From Piscinibacter caeni (lineage in GTDB: Bacteria; Pseudomonadota; Gammaproteobacteria; Burkholderiales; Burkholderiaceae_C): DNA of 64,000 bases. The notes beneath the pieces are model-generated. The model worked only from the letters and a program-made list of their open reading frames with translations. It had not been told where the DNA came from and ran no database searches. Location of the stretch: NCBI GenBank assembly GCA_003265685.1, contig KZ836104.1, positions 62,001 through 126,000 on the forward strand, in the 5' to 3' direction. A program made the position numbers and the translations under genes. Shown one piece after another: positions 48,004 to 56,748 of this stretch; within the stretch, counting starts at the first letter, position 1; each line of letters begins with the position of its first letter.

Positions 48004-49482
48004 ATGGGTCTCCTGAGCCTCGCCATCTGGCTGCCGATCGCCTGCGGCGTCCTGCTGCTCGCGCTGGGACGCGATCGGAACGCCTCCGCGGTGCGCTGGA
48101 TGGCGCTGGTGGGCGCCTTCGCGAGTTTCCTCGTCACGCTGCCGCTGATCGGCGGCTTCGACACCTCCACCGCGGCGATGCAGTTCGAGGAGTCGCTGCC
48201 CTGGATCGATCGCTTCAACGTCAAGTACCACCTCGGCGTCGACGGCCTGTCGATGTGGTTCGTTCCGCTGACCGCCTTCATCACCGTGATCGTGGTGATC
48301 TCGGCCTGGGAGGTGATCGAGGAGCGCGTCAACCAGTACATGGGCGCCTTCCTGATCCTCTCCGGCATCATGGTCGGCGTGTTCAGCGCGCTCGACGGGC
48401 TGCTGTTCTACGTGTTCTTCGAGGCCACGCTGATCCCGATGTACATCATCATCGGCATCTGGGGCGGCCCGCGGCGCGTCTACGCGGCGTTCAAGTTCTT
48501 CCTCTACACGCTGGCCGGCTCGCTGCTGATGCTGGTGGCGCTGGCCTACCTGTACTTCAAGTCGGGCGGCAGCTTCGACATCCAGGCCTGGCACCGACTG
48601 CCGCTTCCGGCCACCGCGCAGACGCTGCTGTTCTTCGCCTTCTTCCTGGCCTTCGCGGTGAAGGTGCCGATGTGGCCGGTGCACACCTGGCTGCCCGACG
48701 CCCACGTCGAGGCGCCGACCGGCGGCTCGGTGGTGCTGGCTGCCATCATGCTGAAGCTCGGCGCCTACGGCTTCCTGCGCTTCTCGCTGCCGATCGCGCC
48801 GGATGCGAGCCGCGAATGGGCCTGGTTCATCATCGCGCTGTCGCTCATCGCGGTGATCTACATCGGCCTGGTGGCGATGGTCCAGCAGGACATGAAGAAG
48901 CTGGTCGCCTATTCGTCGATCGCGCACATGGGCTTCTGCACGCTGGGCTTCTTCATCTTCAGCGAACTCGGCGTGGCCGGCGGCATCGTGCAGATGATCT
49001 CGCACGGCTTCATCTCGGGCGCGATGTTCCTGTGCATCGGCGTGCTGTACGACCGGGTGCACTCGCGCGAGATCGCGAGCTACGGCGGCGTGGTCAACAC
49101 CATGCCGACCTTCGCCGCCTTCGCGGTGTTCTTCGCGATGGCCAACAGCGGCCTTCCGGGCACCAGCGGCTTCATCGGCGAGTGGATGGTGATCCTCGCC
49201 ACGGTCAAGGCCGGCTTCTGGCTCGCCTTCCTGGCCGCCACCGCGCTGATCCTCGGCGCCGCCTACAACCTGTGGATGGTCAAGCGGGTCTATTTCGGCG
49301 CGGTCGCCAACGAGCACGTCAAGGCGCTCAGCGACCTGAACGCGCGCGAGTTCGTGATGATGGCGATCCTCGCGGTGGCCGTGCTGTGGATGGGCGTCTA
49401 CCCCAAGCCCTTCACCGACGTCATGCAGGCCTCGGTGACCCAGCTGCTCGAGCACGTCAAGCAGCCCAAGCTGGCGCCCTGA
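48004..49482 (+). CDS. nuoM: NADH-quinone oxidoreductase subunit M
   Basis: The 492-residue antiporter-like subunit has FFEATLIPMYIIIGIWGG, VKVPMWPVHTWLPDAHVEAPTGGSVVLAAIMLKLGAYGFLRF and KKLVAYSSIAHMGFCTLG. It is the second proton pump of the membrane arm, 13 bases after nuoL. Confidence 0.98.
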   Translation: MGLLSLAIWLPIACGVLLLALGRDRNASAVRWMALVGAFASFLVTLPLIGGFDTSTAAMQFEESLPWIDRFNVKYHLGVDGLSMWFVPLTAFITVIVVISAWEVIEERVNQYMGAFLILSGIMVGVFSALDGLLFYVFFEATLIPMYIIIGIWGGPRRVYAAFKFFLYTLAGSLLMLVALAYLYFKSGGSFDIQAWHRLPLPATAQTLLFFAFFLAFAVKVPMWPVHTWLPDAHVEAPTGGSVVLAAIMLKLGAYGFLRFSLPIAPDASREWAWFIIALSLIAVIYIGLVAMVQQDMKKLVAYSSIAHMGFCTLGFFIFSELGVAGGIVQMISHGFISGAMFLCIGVLYDRVHSREIASYGGVVNTMPTFAAFAVFFAMANSGLPGTSGFIGEWMVILATVKAGFWLAFLAATALILGAAYNLWMVKRVYFGAVANEHVKALSDLNAREFVMMAILAVAVLWMGVYPKPFTDVMQASVTQLLEHVKQPKLAP

Positions 49483-49494
49483 GAGAGACGAGAC

Positions 49495-50976
49495 ATGGAT
49501 GCAATGAACTGGCTCGCCGTCGCCCCCGAGATCGTGCTGCTCTGCGCGGCGCTGCTCGTCGCGATGGTCGACCTGTGGGTGACGCACCCGCGCCGCCTGC
49601 CCACCTACCTGCTGGCGCAGGCTTCCCTCGCGGTGGTGGCCTGGCTGCACCTGCAGCGCTTCGACGCCGGCGAGACGGTCTACGCGATGCAGCGCATGGT
49701 GGTGGCCGACCCGATGGGTCACCTGCTCGCCTTCTTCGCCACGCTGGCGTCGATGGTCTCGCTCGCCTACGCGCGGCCCTACGCCGAGCAGCGCGACATG
49801 CTCAAGGGCGAGCTGATCACGCTGAACATGCTGTCGCTGCTGGGCATCCAGGTGATGGTCTCGGCCAACAACTTCCTGGTGGTCTACCTCGGCCTGGAGC
49901 TGATGTCGCTGTCGCTGTACGCGCTGGTGGCGCTGCGCCGCGACCACGCCCCGGCCACCGAGGCGGCGATGAAGTACTTCGTGCTCGGCGCGCTGGCCAG
50001 CGGCTTCCTGCTCTACGGGCTGTCGATGATGTACGGTGCGACCCAGTCGCTCGACATCGGCGAGGTCTTCAAGGCCATCGCCACCGGGCAGATCAACAAG
50101 GCCGTGCTGGTGCTGGGCGTGGTGTTCGTGGTGTCCGGGCTGGCCTTCAAGCTCGGCGCGGTGCCGTTCCACATGTGGATCCCCGACGTCTACCAGGGCG
50201 CGCCCACGGCGGTCACGCTGCTGGTGGCCGGCGCGCCGAAGCTGGCGGCCTTCGGCATCACCATCCGGCTGCTGGTCGAGGGCATGTCCGGCGTCGCGGA
50301 GGACTGGCAGCAGATGCTGATCGTGCTGGCGGTGTGCTCGCTGGTGATCGGCAACCTGGCCGCCATCGCTCAGAGCAACCTCAAGCGCATGCTGGCGTAC
50401 TCGACCATCGGCCAGATGGGCTTCATGCTGCTGGGCCTCACGCCCACGGTCGTCTCGGGCAACACGCTGTCGGCCGCGAACGGCTACAGCTCGTCGATGT
50501 TCTACGTGCTGGCCTATGTGTTCACCACGCTGGGCACCTTCGGCGTGGTGATGCTGCTGGCGCGCAGCGGCTTCGAGTCCGAGCAGATCGACGACCTGAA
50601 GGGCCTCGCCAAGCGCAGCCCCTGGTATGCCGCCGTGATGGCGATCTTCATGTTCTCGCTGGCCGGCATCCCGCCGACGGTGGGTTTCTACGCCAAGCTG
50701 GCGGTGCTGCAGGCGCTGGTGTCGACCAATCTGGCCGGCTACATCTGGCTGGCGGTGATCGCGGTGCTGCTGTCGCTGGTCGCGGCCTTCTACTACCTGC
50801 GCGTCGTGAAGGTGATGTACTTCGACGAGCCGACCGACCTGACGCCCATCACCAGCACCGGCGAGGTGCGCACGCTGCTCTCGCTCAACGGCGTGGCGAT
50901 CCTCGGCTTCGGCCTGCTGCCCGGCGGGCTGATGACGCTGTGCGCGCAGGCCATCGTCAAGGCGCTGGGCACCTGA
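49495..50976 (+). CDS. nuoN: NADH-quinone oxidoreductase subunit N
   Basis: The 493-residue antiporter-like subunit has YLGLELMSLSLYALVAL, FKLGAVPFHMWIPDVYQGAPTAVTLLVAGAPKLAAFGI and KRMLAYSTIGQMGFMLLG. It is the third proton pump and the last nuo gene. The ribosome site GAGAGACGAGAC precedes the start. The NUDIX gene follows after 14 bases and may share the transcript. Confidence 0.98.
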   Translation: MDAMNWLAVAPEIVLLCAALLVAMVDLWVTHPRRLPTYLLAQASLAVVAWLHLQRFDAGETVYAMQRMVVADPMGHLLAFFATLASMVSLAYARPYAEQRDMLKGELITLNMLSLLGIQVMVSANNFLVVYLGLELMSLSLYALVALRRDHAPATEAAMKYFVLGALASGFLLYGLSMMYGATQSLDIGEVFKAIATGQINKAVLVLGVVFVVSGLAFKLGAVPFHMWIPDVYQGAPTAVTLLVAGAPKLAAFGITIRLLVEGMSGVAEDWQQMLIVLAVCSLVIGNLAAIAQSNLKRMLAYSTIGQMGFMLLGLTPTVVSGNTLSAANGYSSSMFYVLAYVFTTLGTFGVVMLLARSGFESEQIDDLKGLAKRSPWYAAVMAIFMFSLAGIPPTVGFYAKLAVLQALVSTNLAGYIWLAVIAVLLSLVAAFYYLRVVKVMYFDEPTDLTPITSTGEVRTLLSLNGVAILGFGLLPGGLMTLCAQAIVKALGT

Positions 50977-50990
50977 GGCCGCGCGGTCGC

Positions 50991-51590
50991 ATGGGCGCGC
51001 CGGGCGACGACGAAAACCGCGACGCCCACCTGCGCGAGGTCGGCGTCGGCTTCGAGCAGGTGTTCCGCGGGCGCCTGCTCGACGTGCGGCGCGACACCGT
51101 GCGCCTGCCCGACGGCTCGCAGGCCACGCGCGAGTACATCAAGCACGACGGGGCGGTGATGGTGGTGCCGATCCTCGACGACGGCCGGCTCGTGATGGAG
51201 CGCCAGTGGCGCTATCCGATCGACCAGGTGATGCTCGAGTTCCCGGCCGGCAAGATCGACCCGGGCGAGTCGCCGTTCACCTGCGCACGGCGCGAGCTGC
51301 TCGAGGAAACCGGCTATTCGGCCTCGCAATGGGCCCGCATCGGCGTGATCCACAACGCGATCGCCTACTCGAGCGAGGCGATCGAGGTCTGGTTCGCCCG
51401 CGGCCTGCGACACGACGGTGCGAAGCTCGACGACGGCGAGTTCCTCGAGGTCACGCTGCTGAGCGTCGACGAACTCGACGCGCTGTGCGCCGCCGGCCAG
51501 GTCAGCGATACCAAGACGCTGTTCGGGCTGCTGTGGTTGCAGAATTGGCGCGCCGGGCGCTGGGCCATCGACTGGCAAAGCGCGCCGTAA
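50991..51590 (+). CDS. NUDIX hydrolase, ADP-ribose pyrophosphatase type
   Basis: The 199-residue protein has the Nudix box GKIDPGESPFTCARRELLEETGYSA (fits GX5EX7REUXEEXGU). It is preceded by AVMVVPILDDGRLVMERQWRYPIDQVMLEFPAG, typical of ADP-ribose and nucleotide-sugar pyrophosphatases such as NudF. It likely hydrolyses ADP-ribose in the cytoplasm. It follows nuoN by 14 bases. The DUF2818 gene that often sits here in related genomes is absent. ATG 50991 is the first in-frame start after nuoN. Confidence 0.92.
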   Translation: MGAPGDDENRDAHLREVGVGFEQVFRGRLLDVRRDTVRLPDGSQATREYIKHDGAVMVVPILDDGRLVMERQWRYPIDQVMLEFPAGKIDPGESPFTCARRELLEETGYSASQWARIGVIHNAIAYSSEAIEVWFARGLRHDGAKLDDGEFLEVTLLSVDELDALCAAGQVSDTKTLFGLLWLQNWRAGRWAIDWQSAP

Positions 51591-51615
51591 GGCCCGCCGC
51601 CCCATAATCCGGGGC

Positions 51616-52047
51616 ATGAAGGTGCTGAACCTGCGCTGCGTTCACGACCATCGCTTCGAGGGCTGGTTCGCCTCCGGCGAGGATTTCGAGTCGCAGCGCG
51701 AGCGTTCGCTGGTCGAGTGCCCGGTCTGCGGCGACCGTGCCATCAGCCGGCTGCCGAGCGCCCCGCACCTGAACGTCTCCGCGCTGCGCGAGCCGGCGCC
51801 GGCGGCACCGGAGAAGACCCCCGCGATGCAGGCTGCCTGGCTGAAGGCGCTGCGCCACATGGTCGAACACAGCGAGGACGTCGGCGAGCGTTTCCCCGAG
51901 GAGGCGCGTCGCATCCACTACGGCGAGGTCGAGGAGCGCGCCATCCGCGGCCGCGCCTCGCCGGAGGACGCCCAGGCGCTGCGCGACGAGGGCATCGAGG
52001 TGATGGCCTTTCCGTCGCTGCCCTCGCTCAAGGGCACGCTGCAGTAG
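51616..52047 (+). CDS. DUF1178 family protein
   Basis: The 143-residue protein starts MKVLNLRCVHDHRFEGWFASGEDFESQRER and has a zinc-ribbon-like Cys pair, VECPVCGDRAISRLPSAPHLNV. The C-terminal half is acidic and helical, with ALRDEGIEVMAFPSLP. This matches DUF1178, whose function is unknown. It follows the NUDIX gene by 25 bases and is convergent with the FAD oxidase gene, seven bases apart. Confidence 0.9.
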   Translation: MKVLNLRCVHDHRFEGWFASGEDFESQRERSLVECPVCGDRAISRLPSAPHLNVSALREPAPAAPEKTPAMQAAWLKALRHMVEHSEDVGERFPEEARRIHYGEVEERAIRGRASPEDAQALRDEGIEVMAFPSLPSLKGTLQ

Positions 52048-52053
52048 ACCGCT

Positions 52054-53454
52054 TCAGAGCACGCGTCCGGGGTTCATCCGGCCGTGCGGATCGAGCGCCT
52101 GCTTGATCGCGCGCATCAGCTTCAGCGCGACCGGCGACTTGCGCTGCGCCAGCTCCTCGCGCTTGAGCGCGCCGATGCCGTGTTCGGCCGAGATCGAGCC
52201 ACCATGGGCCGCCACCGTGTCGTAGACGATGCCGTTGACCTCGTGCTCGCGCTCGCGCAGGAAAGCCTCGGGCGCCAGCCCGACCGGCGCCTGCACGTTG
52301 TAGTGCAGATTGCCGTCGCCCAGGTGGCCGAAATCCACCAGCCGCACGCCCGGCACGGCCAGCGCCAGCGCGGCGTCGGCGCTGGCCACGAAGGCCGGGA
52401 TGCGCGACACCGGCACCGAGATGTCGTGCTTGATGTTCAGCCCCTCCTGGCTCTGCGCCAGCGGGATGGATTCGCGCAGGTGCCACATCGCATGCGCCTG
52501 CTCGAGGTTGCTGGCCAACGCCGCATCGTCGACCAGTCCCTGCTCGAAGGCGGACTCCAGCAGCGCCTCGAAGCGCAGCGTCGCGTGCGACTCGCTCTCC
52601 TCGTCGGACTGCTCCAGCAGCACCGTCCAGGGCGCCGGCGCGAGCGGCTGGGTCAGCTGCGGGAAATGCGTGCGCACCAGCTCGAGCGAGAAGCCGTTCA
52701 TCACCTCGAAGCCGGTCAGCGCGGCGCCGAGCCGCTGCTGCGCCAGGCCGAGCAGCGCCACGGCCTGCTCGAGCGTGCCGAGCGTGGCCAGCGCGGTGGT
52801 GCGTGCCGCGGGCAGCGGGTGCAGCTTCAGCGTGGCGGCGGTGATGATGCCCAGCGTGCCTTCGCTGCCGATGAACAGGTCGCGCAGGTCGTAGCCGGTG
52901 TTGTCCTTGCGCAGGCCCGACAGGCCGTCCCAGACTTCGCCCTCGGCCGTCACCACCTCGAGGCCCAGGCACAGCTCGCGTGCATTGCCGTAGCGCAGCA
53001 CCTGCGTGCCGCCGGCGTTGGTGGCGAGGTTGCCGCCGATGGTGCAGCTGCCCTCGGCCGCCAGGCTGAGCGGGAACAGCAGGCCGGCCTCGCGCGCGGC
53101 CTGCTGCACCAGCTGCAGGATGCAGCCGGCCTCGGCCGTCAGCGTCAGGTTGGCGCGGTCGATGCCGCGCACCCGGTTCAGGCGCTGCAGGCTGAGCAGC
53201 ACCTGCGTGCCGCTCCCATCCGGCACCGAGGCGCCCACCAGCCCGGTGTTGCCGCCCTGCGGCACGAGCGTCGCGCGGGCCTCGGCACAGGCGCGCACCA
53301 CGGCAGCCACCTCGGCCGTCGAGCCCGGCCGCACCACGGCGCGGGCGTGGCCGCGCCAGCGGCGCCGCCAGTCCTGCTCGTAGGCGCTCAGGTCGCCCTC
53401 GGTGAGCACGTGGGCCGCGCCGATCAGCCCGCGCAGCCGTTCCTCCAGGCTCAC
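52054..53454 (-). CDS. FAD-binding oxidoreductase (GlcD/D-2-hydroxyacid dehydrogenase type)
   Basis: The 466-residue FAD-linked oxidase has VRPGSTAEVAAVVRACAE, the PP-loop VPQGGNTGLVGASVPDGSGTQVLLSLQRLNRV, CTIGGNLATNAGGTQVLRYGNARELCLGLEVV and LFIGSEGTLGIITAATLKL. The C-terminal signature is HGGSISAEHGIGALKREEL. The family oxidises D-lactate, D-2-hydroxyglutarate or glycolate. The start is a GTG at 53454 overlapping the stop of the upstream DUF2069 gene (GTGA), which is better supported than the long upstream reading. The substrate is not determinable by eye. Confidence 0.9.
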   Translation of the reverse strand: MSLEERLRGLIGAAHVLTEGDLSAYEQDWRRRWRGHARAVVRPGSTAEVAAVVRACAEARATLVPQGGNTGLVGASVPDGSGTQVLLSLQRLNRVRGIDRANLTLTAEAGCILQLVQQAAREAGLLFPLSLAAEGSCTIGGNLATNAGGTQVLRYGNARELCLGLEVVTAEGEVWDGLSGLRKDNTGYDLRDLFIGSEGTLGIITAATLKLHPLPAARTTALATLGTLEQAVALLGLAQQRLGAALTGFEVMNGFSLELVRTHFPQLTQPLAPAPWTVLLEQSDEESESHATLRFEALLESAFEQGLVDDAALASNLEQAHAMWHLRESIPLAQSQEGLNIKHDISVPVSRIPAFVASADAALALAVPGVRLVDFGHLGDGNLHYNVQAPVGLAPEAFLREREHEVNGIVYDTVAAHGGSISAEHGIGALKREELAQRKSPVALKLMRAIKQALDPHGRMNPGRVL

Positions 53455-53849
53455 GGCGCCGCCTCCGGCGCGGCATGCCGTTTCGCGTTCGTCAGGCGCC
53501 AGTGCACGTGCATCGCGCTGGCCGCGAACAGCAGCAGGCACAGCGCGACCTCGACCAGCGCGAGCTGCGCCGACAGGCCGCGGTCGCCGCTCGCCCGCAC
53601 CACGCCCTCGATGAAGTAGAGCCAGACGAACAGGCTCACCCAGCGGTAGGTGTAGAGCCTGTTCTTCAGCAGCCCGGCCAGCGGAATGGTCAGCGGCAGC
53701 ACCTTGAGCGCCAGCGTGCGGTTGCCGGTCGGCGCGAGCCACAGCTCCCAGGCCAGGCCGAGCACGATCAGGCCGAGCAGCCCGGCCACCGCGAGCGCAC
53801 GGGTCCACACGACGGGGGCGGGCAGGGCGGTCGAAGGGGGCGCGGTCAT
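53451..53849 (-). CDS. DUF2069 family membrane protein
   Basis: The 132-residue protein has about four hydrophobic segments (ALAVAGLLGLIVLGLAWELWL, LKVLPLTIPLAGLL, SLFVWLYFIEGVVRA, LALVEVALCLLLFAASAMHVHW). The motif KNRLYTYRWVSLFVWLYFIEGVVRA matches DUF2069. Its function is unknown. The stop overlaps the GTG of the FAD oxidase gene, so the two are translationally coupled. The start is nearly back-to-back with the divergent yihY gene. Confidence 0.88.
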   Translation of the reverse strand: MTAPPSTALPAPVVWTRALAVAGLLGLIVLGLAWELWLAPTGNRTLALKVLPLTIPLAGLLKNRLYTYRWVSLFVWLYFIEGVVRASGDRGLSAQLALVEVALCLLLFAASAMHVHWRLTNAKRHAAPEAAP

Positions 53850-55119
53850 GTCGCTGGCTATCATGCCAGCAATGAATCTCCCGACCCCGCTGAAGGCCCG
53901 CCTGGCGCAGCGCTGGCAGGACCGTCTAGCGGAGCTGCTGCAGACGCTGCAGCACTGGCCCTGGCTCGACACGCTGGCCACGCTGCGCCAGCGCTTCCGC
54001 GAAGACCGCCTCGGCCTGACCGCCAGCAGCCTGACCTTCACCACGCTCATCTCGCTGGTGCCGCTGGTCACGGTGATGCTGGCGCTGTTCTCGGCCTTCC
54101 CAATGTTCTCGTCCTTCGAGGACGCGCTGCAGAAGTACTTCCTGCAGAACCTGGTGCCGGAGAACATCGCGCGCCCGGTGCTGCAGGCGCTGACGCAGTT
54201 CGCCTCCAAGGCCAACCGGCTCGGCACCGTGGGCCTGGTGTTCCTGGTGGGGGCCGCGCTGGCGCTGATGCTGACCATCGACCGCGCGCTCAACGCCATC
54301 TGGCGCGTGCGCACCGCGCGGCCGATCGCGCAGCGCGTGCTGGTCTACTGGGCCGCGGCCACGCTCGGCCCGCTGGCGCTGGGCGTCAGCCTCAGCCTGA
54401 CCTCGGTGGCGATCACCGCCTCGCGCGGGCTGATCGGCGCGCTGCCCGGCGGCGTGGGCCTGCTGCTGAACCTGATCGAGTTCGTGCTGTTCGCCGCCGC
54501 GATGGCCGGGCTGTTCCACTACGTGCCCAACACACACGTGCGCTGGCGCCACGCGATCGCCGGCGGGGTGTTCGTCTCGGCCGGCTTCGAGGTGGCCAAG
54601 AAGCTGCTCGCCTGGTACATCGGCCAGGTGCCGACCTTCTCGGTGGTCTACGGCGCCTTCGCCACGGTGCCGATCTTCCTGGTCTGGATCTACCTCGGCT
54701 GGGTGATCGTGCTGCTGGGCGCCGTGGTGGCGGCCTACGCACCGAGCCTGCAGATGGGCGTGAAGCGCTGGCCCGACACGCCCGGCGCGCGCCTGGCGCT
54801 GGCGGTGCAGGTGCTGCGCGCGCTGCAGTCGGCGCGCGGGAACGAGGGCCGCGGCCTCGCGCTGGATGCGATTGCCCAGGCGCTGCGCATCGACCCGCTG
54901 CAGGTCGAGACGGTGGTCGACACGCTGGTGGCGCTGGACTGGGTCGGCCGGCTCGACGAGGGCGGCGCGGCGCGCTTCGTGCTGCTGTGCGAGCCCGCCG
55001 TGACCGCCGCCGAGCCGCTGCTGGCGAAGCTGCTGATCGAGCCGCTGCCGGCGCTGGCCGGCCTGCGCCAGCGCACCGGGCTCGACCGCATGACGCTCGC
55101 CGAGCTGCTGCAGCCCTGA
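53848..55119 (+). CDS. YihY/BrkB family inner-membrane protein
   Basis: The 423-residue protein has an N-terminal cytoplasmic segment and about six membrane helices (ASSLTFTTLISLVPLVTVMLALFSAF, GTVGLVFLVGAALALMLTIDRALNAIWRV, YGAFATVPIFLVWIYLGWVIVLLGAVVAAY). A C-terminal winged-helix-like domain of about 120 residues (IAQALRIDPLQVETVVDTLVAL) follows. YihY proteins were once called RNase BN; the function is not established. I choose ATG 53848 because AAGGGGG precedes it by seven bases; ATGs at 53863 and 53872 are also possible. Confidence 0.88.
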   Translation: MSLAIMPAMNLPTPLKARLAQRWQDRLAELLQTLQHWPWLDTLATLRQRFREDRLGLTASSLTFTTLISLVPLVTVMLALFSAFPMFSSFEDALQKYFLQNLVPENIARPVLQALTQFASKANRLGTVGLVFLVGAALALMLTIDRALNAIWRVRTARPIAQRVLVYWAAATLGPLALGVSLSLTSVAITASRGLIGALPGGVGLLLNLIEFVLFAAAMAGLFHYVPNTHVRWRHAIAGGVFVSAGFEVAKKLLAWYIGQVPTFSVVYGAFATVPIFLVWIYLGWVIVLLGAVVAAYAPSLQMGVKRWPDTPGARLALAVQVLRALQSARGNEGRGLALDAIAQALRIDPLQVETVVDTLVALDWVGRLDEGGAARFVLLCEPAVTAAEPLLAKLLIEPLPALAGLRQRTGLDRMTLAELLQP

Positions 55120-56406
55120 TCAGCCGGCCGGCGAGTCGCTCGGCTGGGCCGGCAGCGCGCCGTGCTGCACCCGGTCCTTGCCCAGGCGCTTGGCGGCGTA
55201 CATCGCGTCGTCGGCCGCCTGCAGCAGCTTCATCGGGTGCTGCGCGTCCAGCGGCGCGATCGCGTAGCCGATGCTCGCCGTGACGCCGCCGCCCTCCTGC
55301 ACCGCCACCTGGCGCAGCGCGGCCAGCATGTGCAGCGCGAGCGCGCGCGCCCCGGCCGGGCTGCGCACGCAGGCCAGCACCAGGAACTCGTCGCCGCCGA
55401 AGCGGCCCACGGCGTCGTCGGCACGCACGCTGGACTGCAGCGCCTGCGCCACGCGCACCAGCAGCGCGTCGCCCTCGCGGTGGCCGAGCCGGTCGTTGAC
55501 GGCCTTGAAGCCGTCCAGGTCGATGAAGAACAGCGCCACCGGCGCCTGCTGCGCATCGACCAGCGCGGCCTCGATGCGGTCCATCATCGTGCGGCGGCTC
55601 AGCACGTCGGTCAGCGCATCGCGCTCCACGCTGCGACGCAGCTGTTCCTGCGCGACGGTCAGGTCGTGCACGTCGACGGTCACGGTGTAGAGCCCGACCA
55701 CCCGGCCGTCGGCATCGCGGTCGGGCACGTAGCTGGTGCGCATCCAGCGCGGGCCCTGCGGCAGCTCGGCGACGAGCCGGGTGTACTGCACCGTCTTGCC
55801 TTCCAGCGCGCGCCGGAAGTGCGGCTCGTGCTCGGACCAGCGGCGCATGCCCCGCACCGCGCCGATGTGGCGCCCGACCAGCTGCTCGGGCGTCAGGTGC
55901 GTGGCCTCGCAGTACGCCTTGTTGACGAAGCGGATCACGCAGCCGGCGTCCAGGTAGGTCAGCGGGTAGGGGATGTTCTCGGTGAAGCGGTCCAGGCGCT
56001 GGCGCGCGGCGATCAGCGCCTCGCGCGCGGTCACGTCCTCGTGGATGTCGGTGGCGATCGTGAAGATGCTGTCCACGGCGCCGTGCTCGTCGACGTCGGG
56101 GAACACCTGGATGCGCGCCCAGCGGCCACCGTGCCCGCTGTGCGTCAGGCGGCGCTCGTAGTGCGTGGTCTGGCCGGCGTAGGCGAGCTCGAAGGCCGGG
56201 CGCGCCCGCTCCCAGGCCTCGGCGCCGAACAGCTCGGCCAGCGTGCGGCCGAGCAGCGCCTCGCGCGGCCGCGCCGCCCAGCGCAGGTAGGGCGGGTTGC
56301 AGAACACCAGGCGGGCGTCGCGGTCCCAGCGGCCGATCGGCAGCGCGACGACGTCGACGAGGCGCTCGATCGCGCTGACCGGCGCCGGCGCGGGTTGTTC
56401 GCTCAT
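55120..56406 (-). CDS. PAS-PAS-GGDEF diguanylate cyclase
   Basis: The 428-residue protein has two PAS domains (about 15-130 and 140-255; LPIGRWDRDARLVFCNPPYL and IPYPLTYLDAGCVIRFVNKAYCE) and a GGDEF domain. The active-site loop is VGRFGGDEFLVLA and the fold starts at RDALTDVLSRRTMMDRIE. The intact GGDEF suggests synthesis of cyclic di-GMP from two GTP. A possible inhibitory I-site RxxD lies upstream as SSVRADDAVGRF. The PAS ligand is unknown. Its start overlaps the upstream gene stop by one base (TGATG). It ends next to the convergent yihY gene. Confidence 0.92.
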   Translation of the reverse strand: MSEQPAPAPVSAIERLVDVVALPIGRWDRDARLVFCNPPYLRWAARPREALLGRTLAELFGAEAWERARPAFELAYAGQTTHYERRLTHSGHGGRWARIQVFPDVDEHGAVDSIFTIATDIHEDVTAREALIAARQRLDRFTENIPYPLTYLDAGCVIRFVNKAYCEATHLTPEQLVGRHIGAVRGMRRWSEHEPHFRRALEGKTVQYTRLVAELPQGPRWMRTSYVPDRDADGRVVGLYTVTVDVHDLTVAQEQLRRSVERDALTDVLSRRTMMDRIEAALVDAQQAPVALFFIDLDGFKAVNDRLGHREGDALLVRVAQALQSSVRADDAVGRFGGDEFLVLACVRSPAGARALALHMLAALRQVAVQEGGGVTASIGYAIAPLDAQHPMKLLQAADDAMYAAKRLGKDRVQHGALPAQPSDSPAG

Positions 56407-56735
56407 CAGAAGGGGATGCGGCCGGTCCAGATGTCCTTGTACATCACCCAGTCACCGAGGAAGCTGTACAGCGGCCGCTTGAACGAGGCCGGCCGGTTCT
56501 TCTCGAACACGAAATGGCCGATCCAGGCACAGCCGTAGCCGGCCACGAGGCCCAGCAGCAGGTACAGCGGGCGGCCGGTGGCCACCAGCAGCGCGAGGCA
56601 GACCAGCGCCAGTGTCGAGCCGAGGAAATGCAGCCGGCGGCAGCTGCGGTTGGCGTGCTCGCCGAGGTAGAAGGGGTAGAACTCGGCGAAGCTCGTGAAG
56701 CGTTTCGGATCGATGGCGCTGCCGGTGGCGTTCAT
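56406..56735 (-). CDS. Mpo1-like (DUF962) membrane protein
   Basis: The 109-residue protein starts MNATGSAIDPKRFTSFAEFYPFYLGEHANRSCRRLHFLGS. It has two hydrophobic stretches (TLALVCLALLVATGRPLYLLLGLVAGYGCAWIGHFVFEK) and the conserved NRPASFKRPLYSFLGDWVMYKDIWTGRI, the DUF962/Mpo1 signature. Yeast Mpo1 is a 2-hydroxy fatty-acid dioxygenase; activity here is inferred only from family. GGAGG precedes the chosen ATG at 56735; an upstream ATG at 56774 is weaker. It is coupled to the GGDEF gene by a one-base overlap. Confidence 0.92.
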   Translation of the reverse strand: MNATGSAIDPKRFTSFAEFYPFYLGEHANRSCRRLHFLGSTLALVCLALLVATGRPLYLLLGLVAGYGCAWIGHFVFEKNRPASFKRPLYSFLGDWVMYKDIWTGRIPF

Positions 56736-56748
56736 CGCGGATCCTCCG

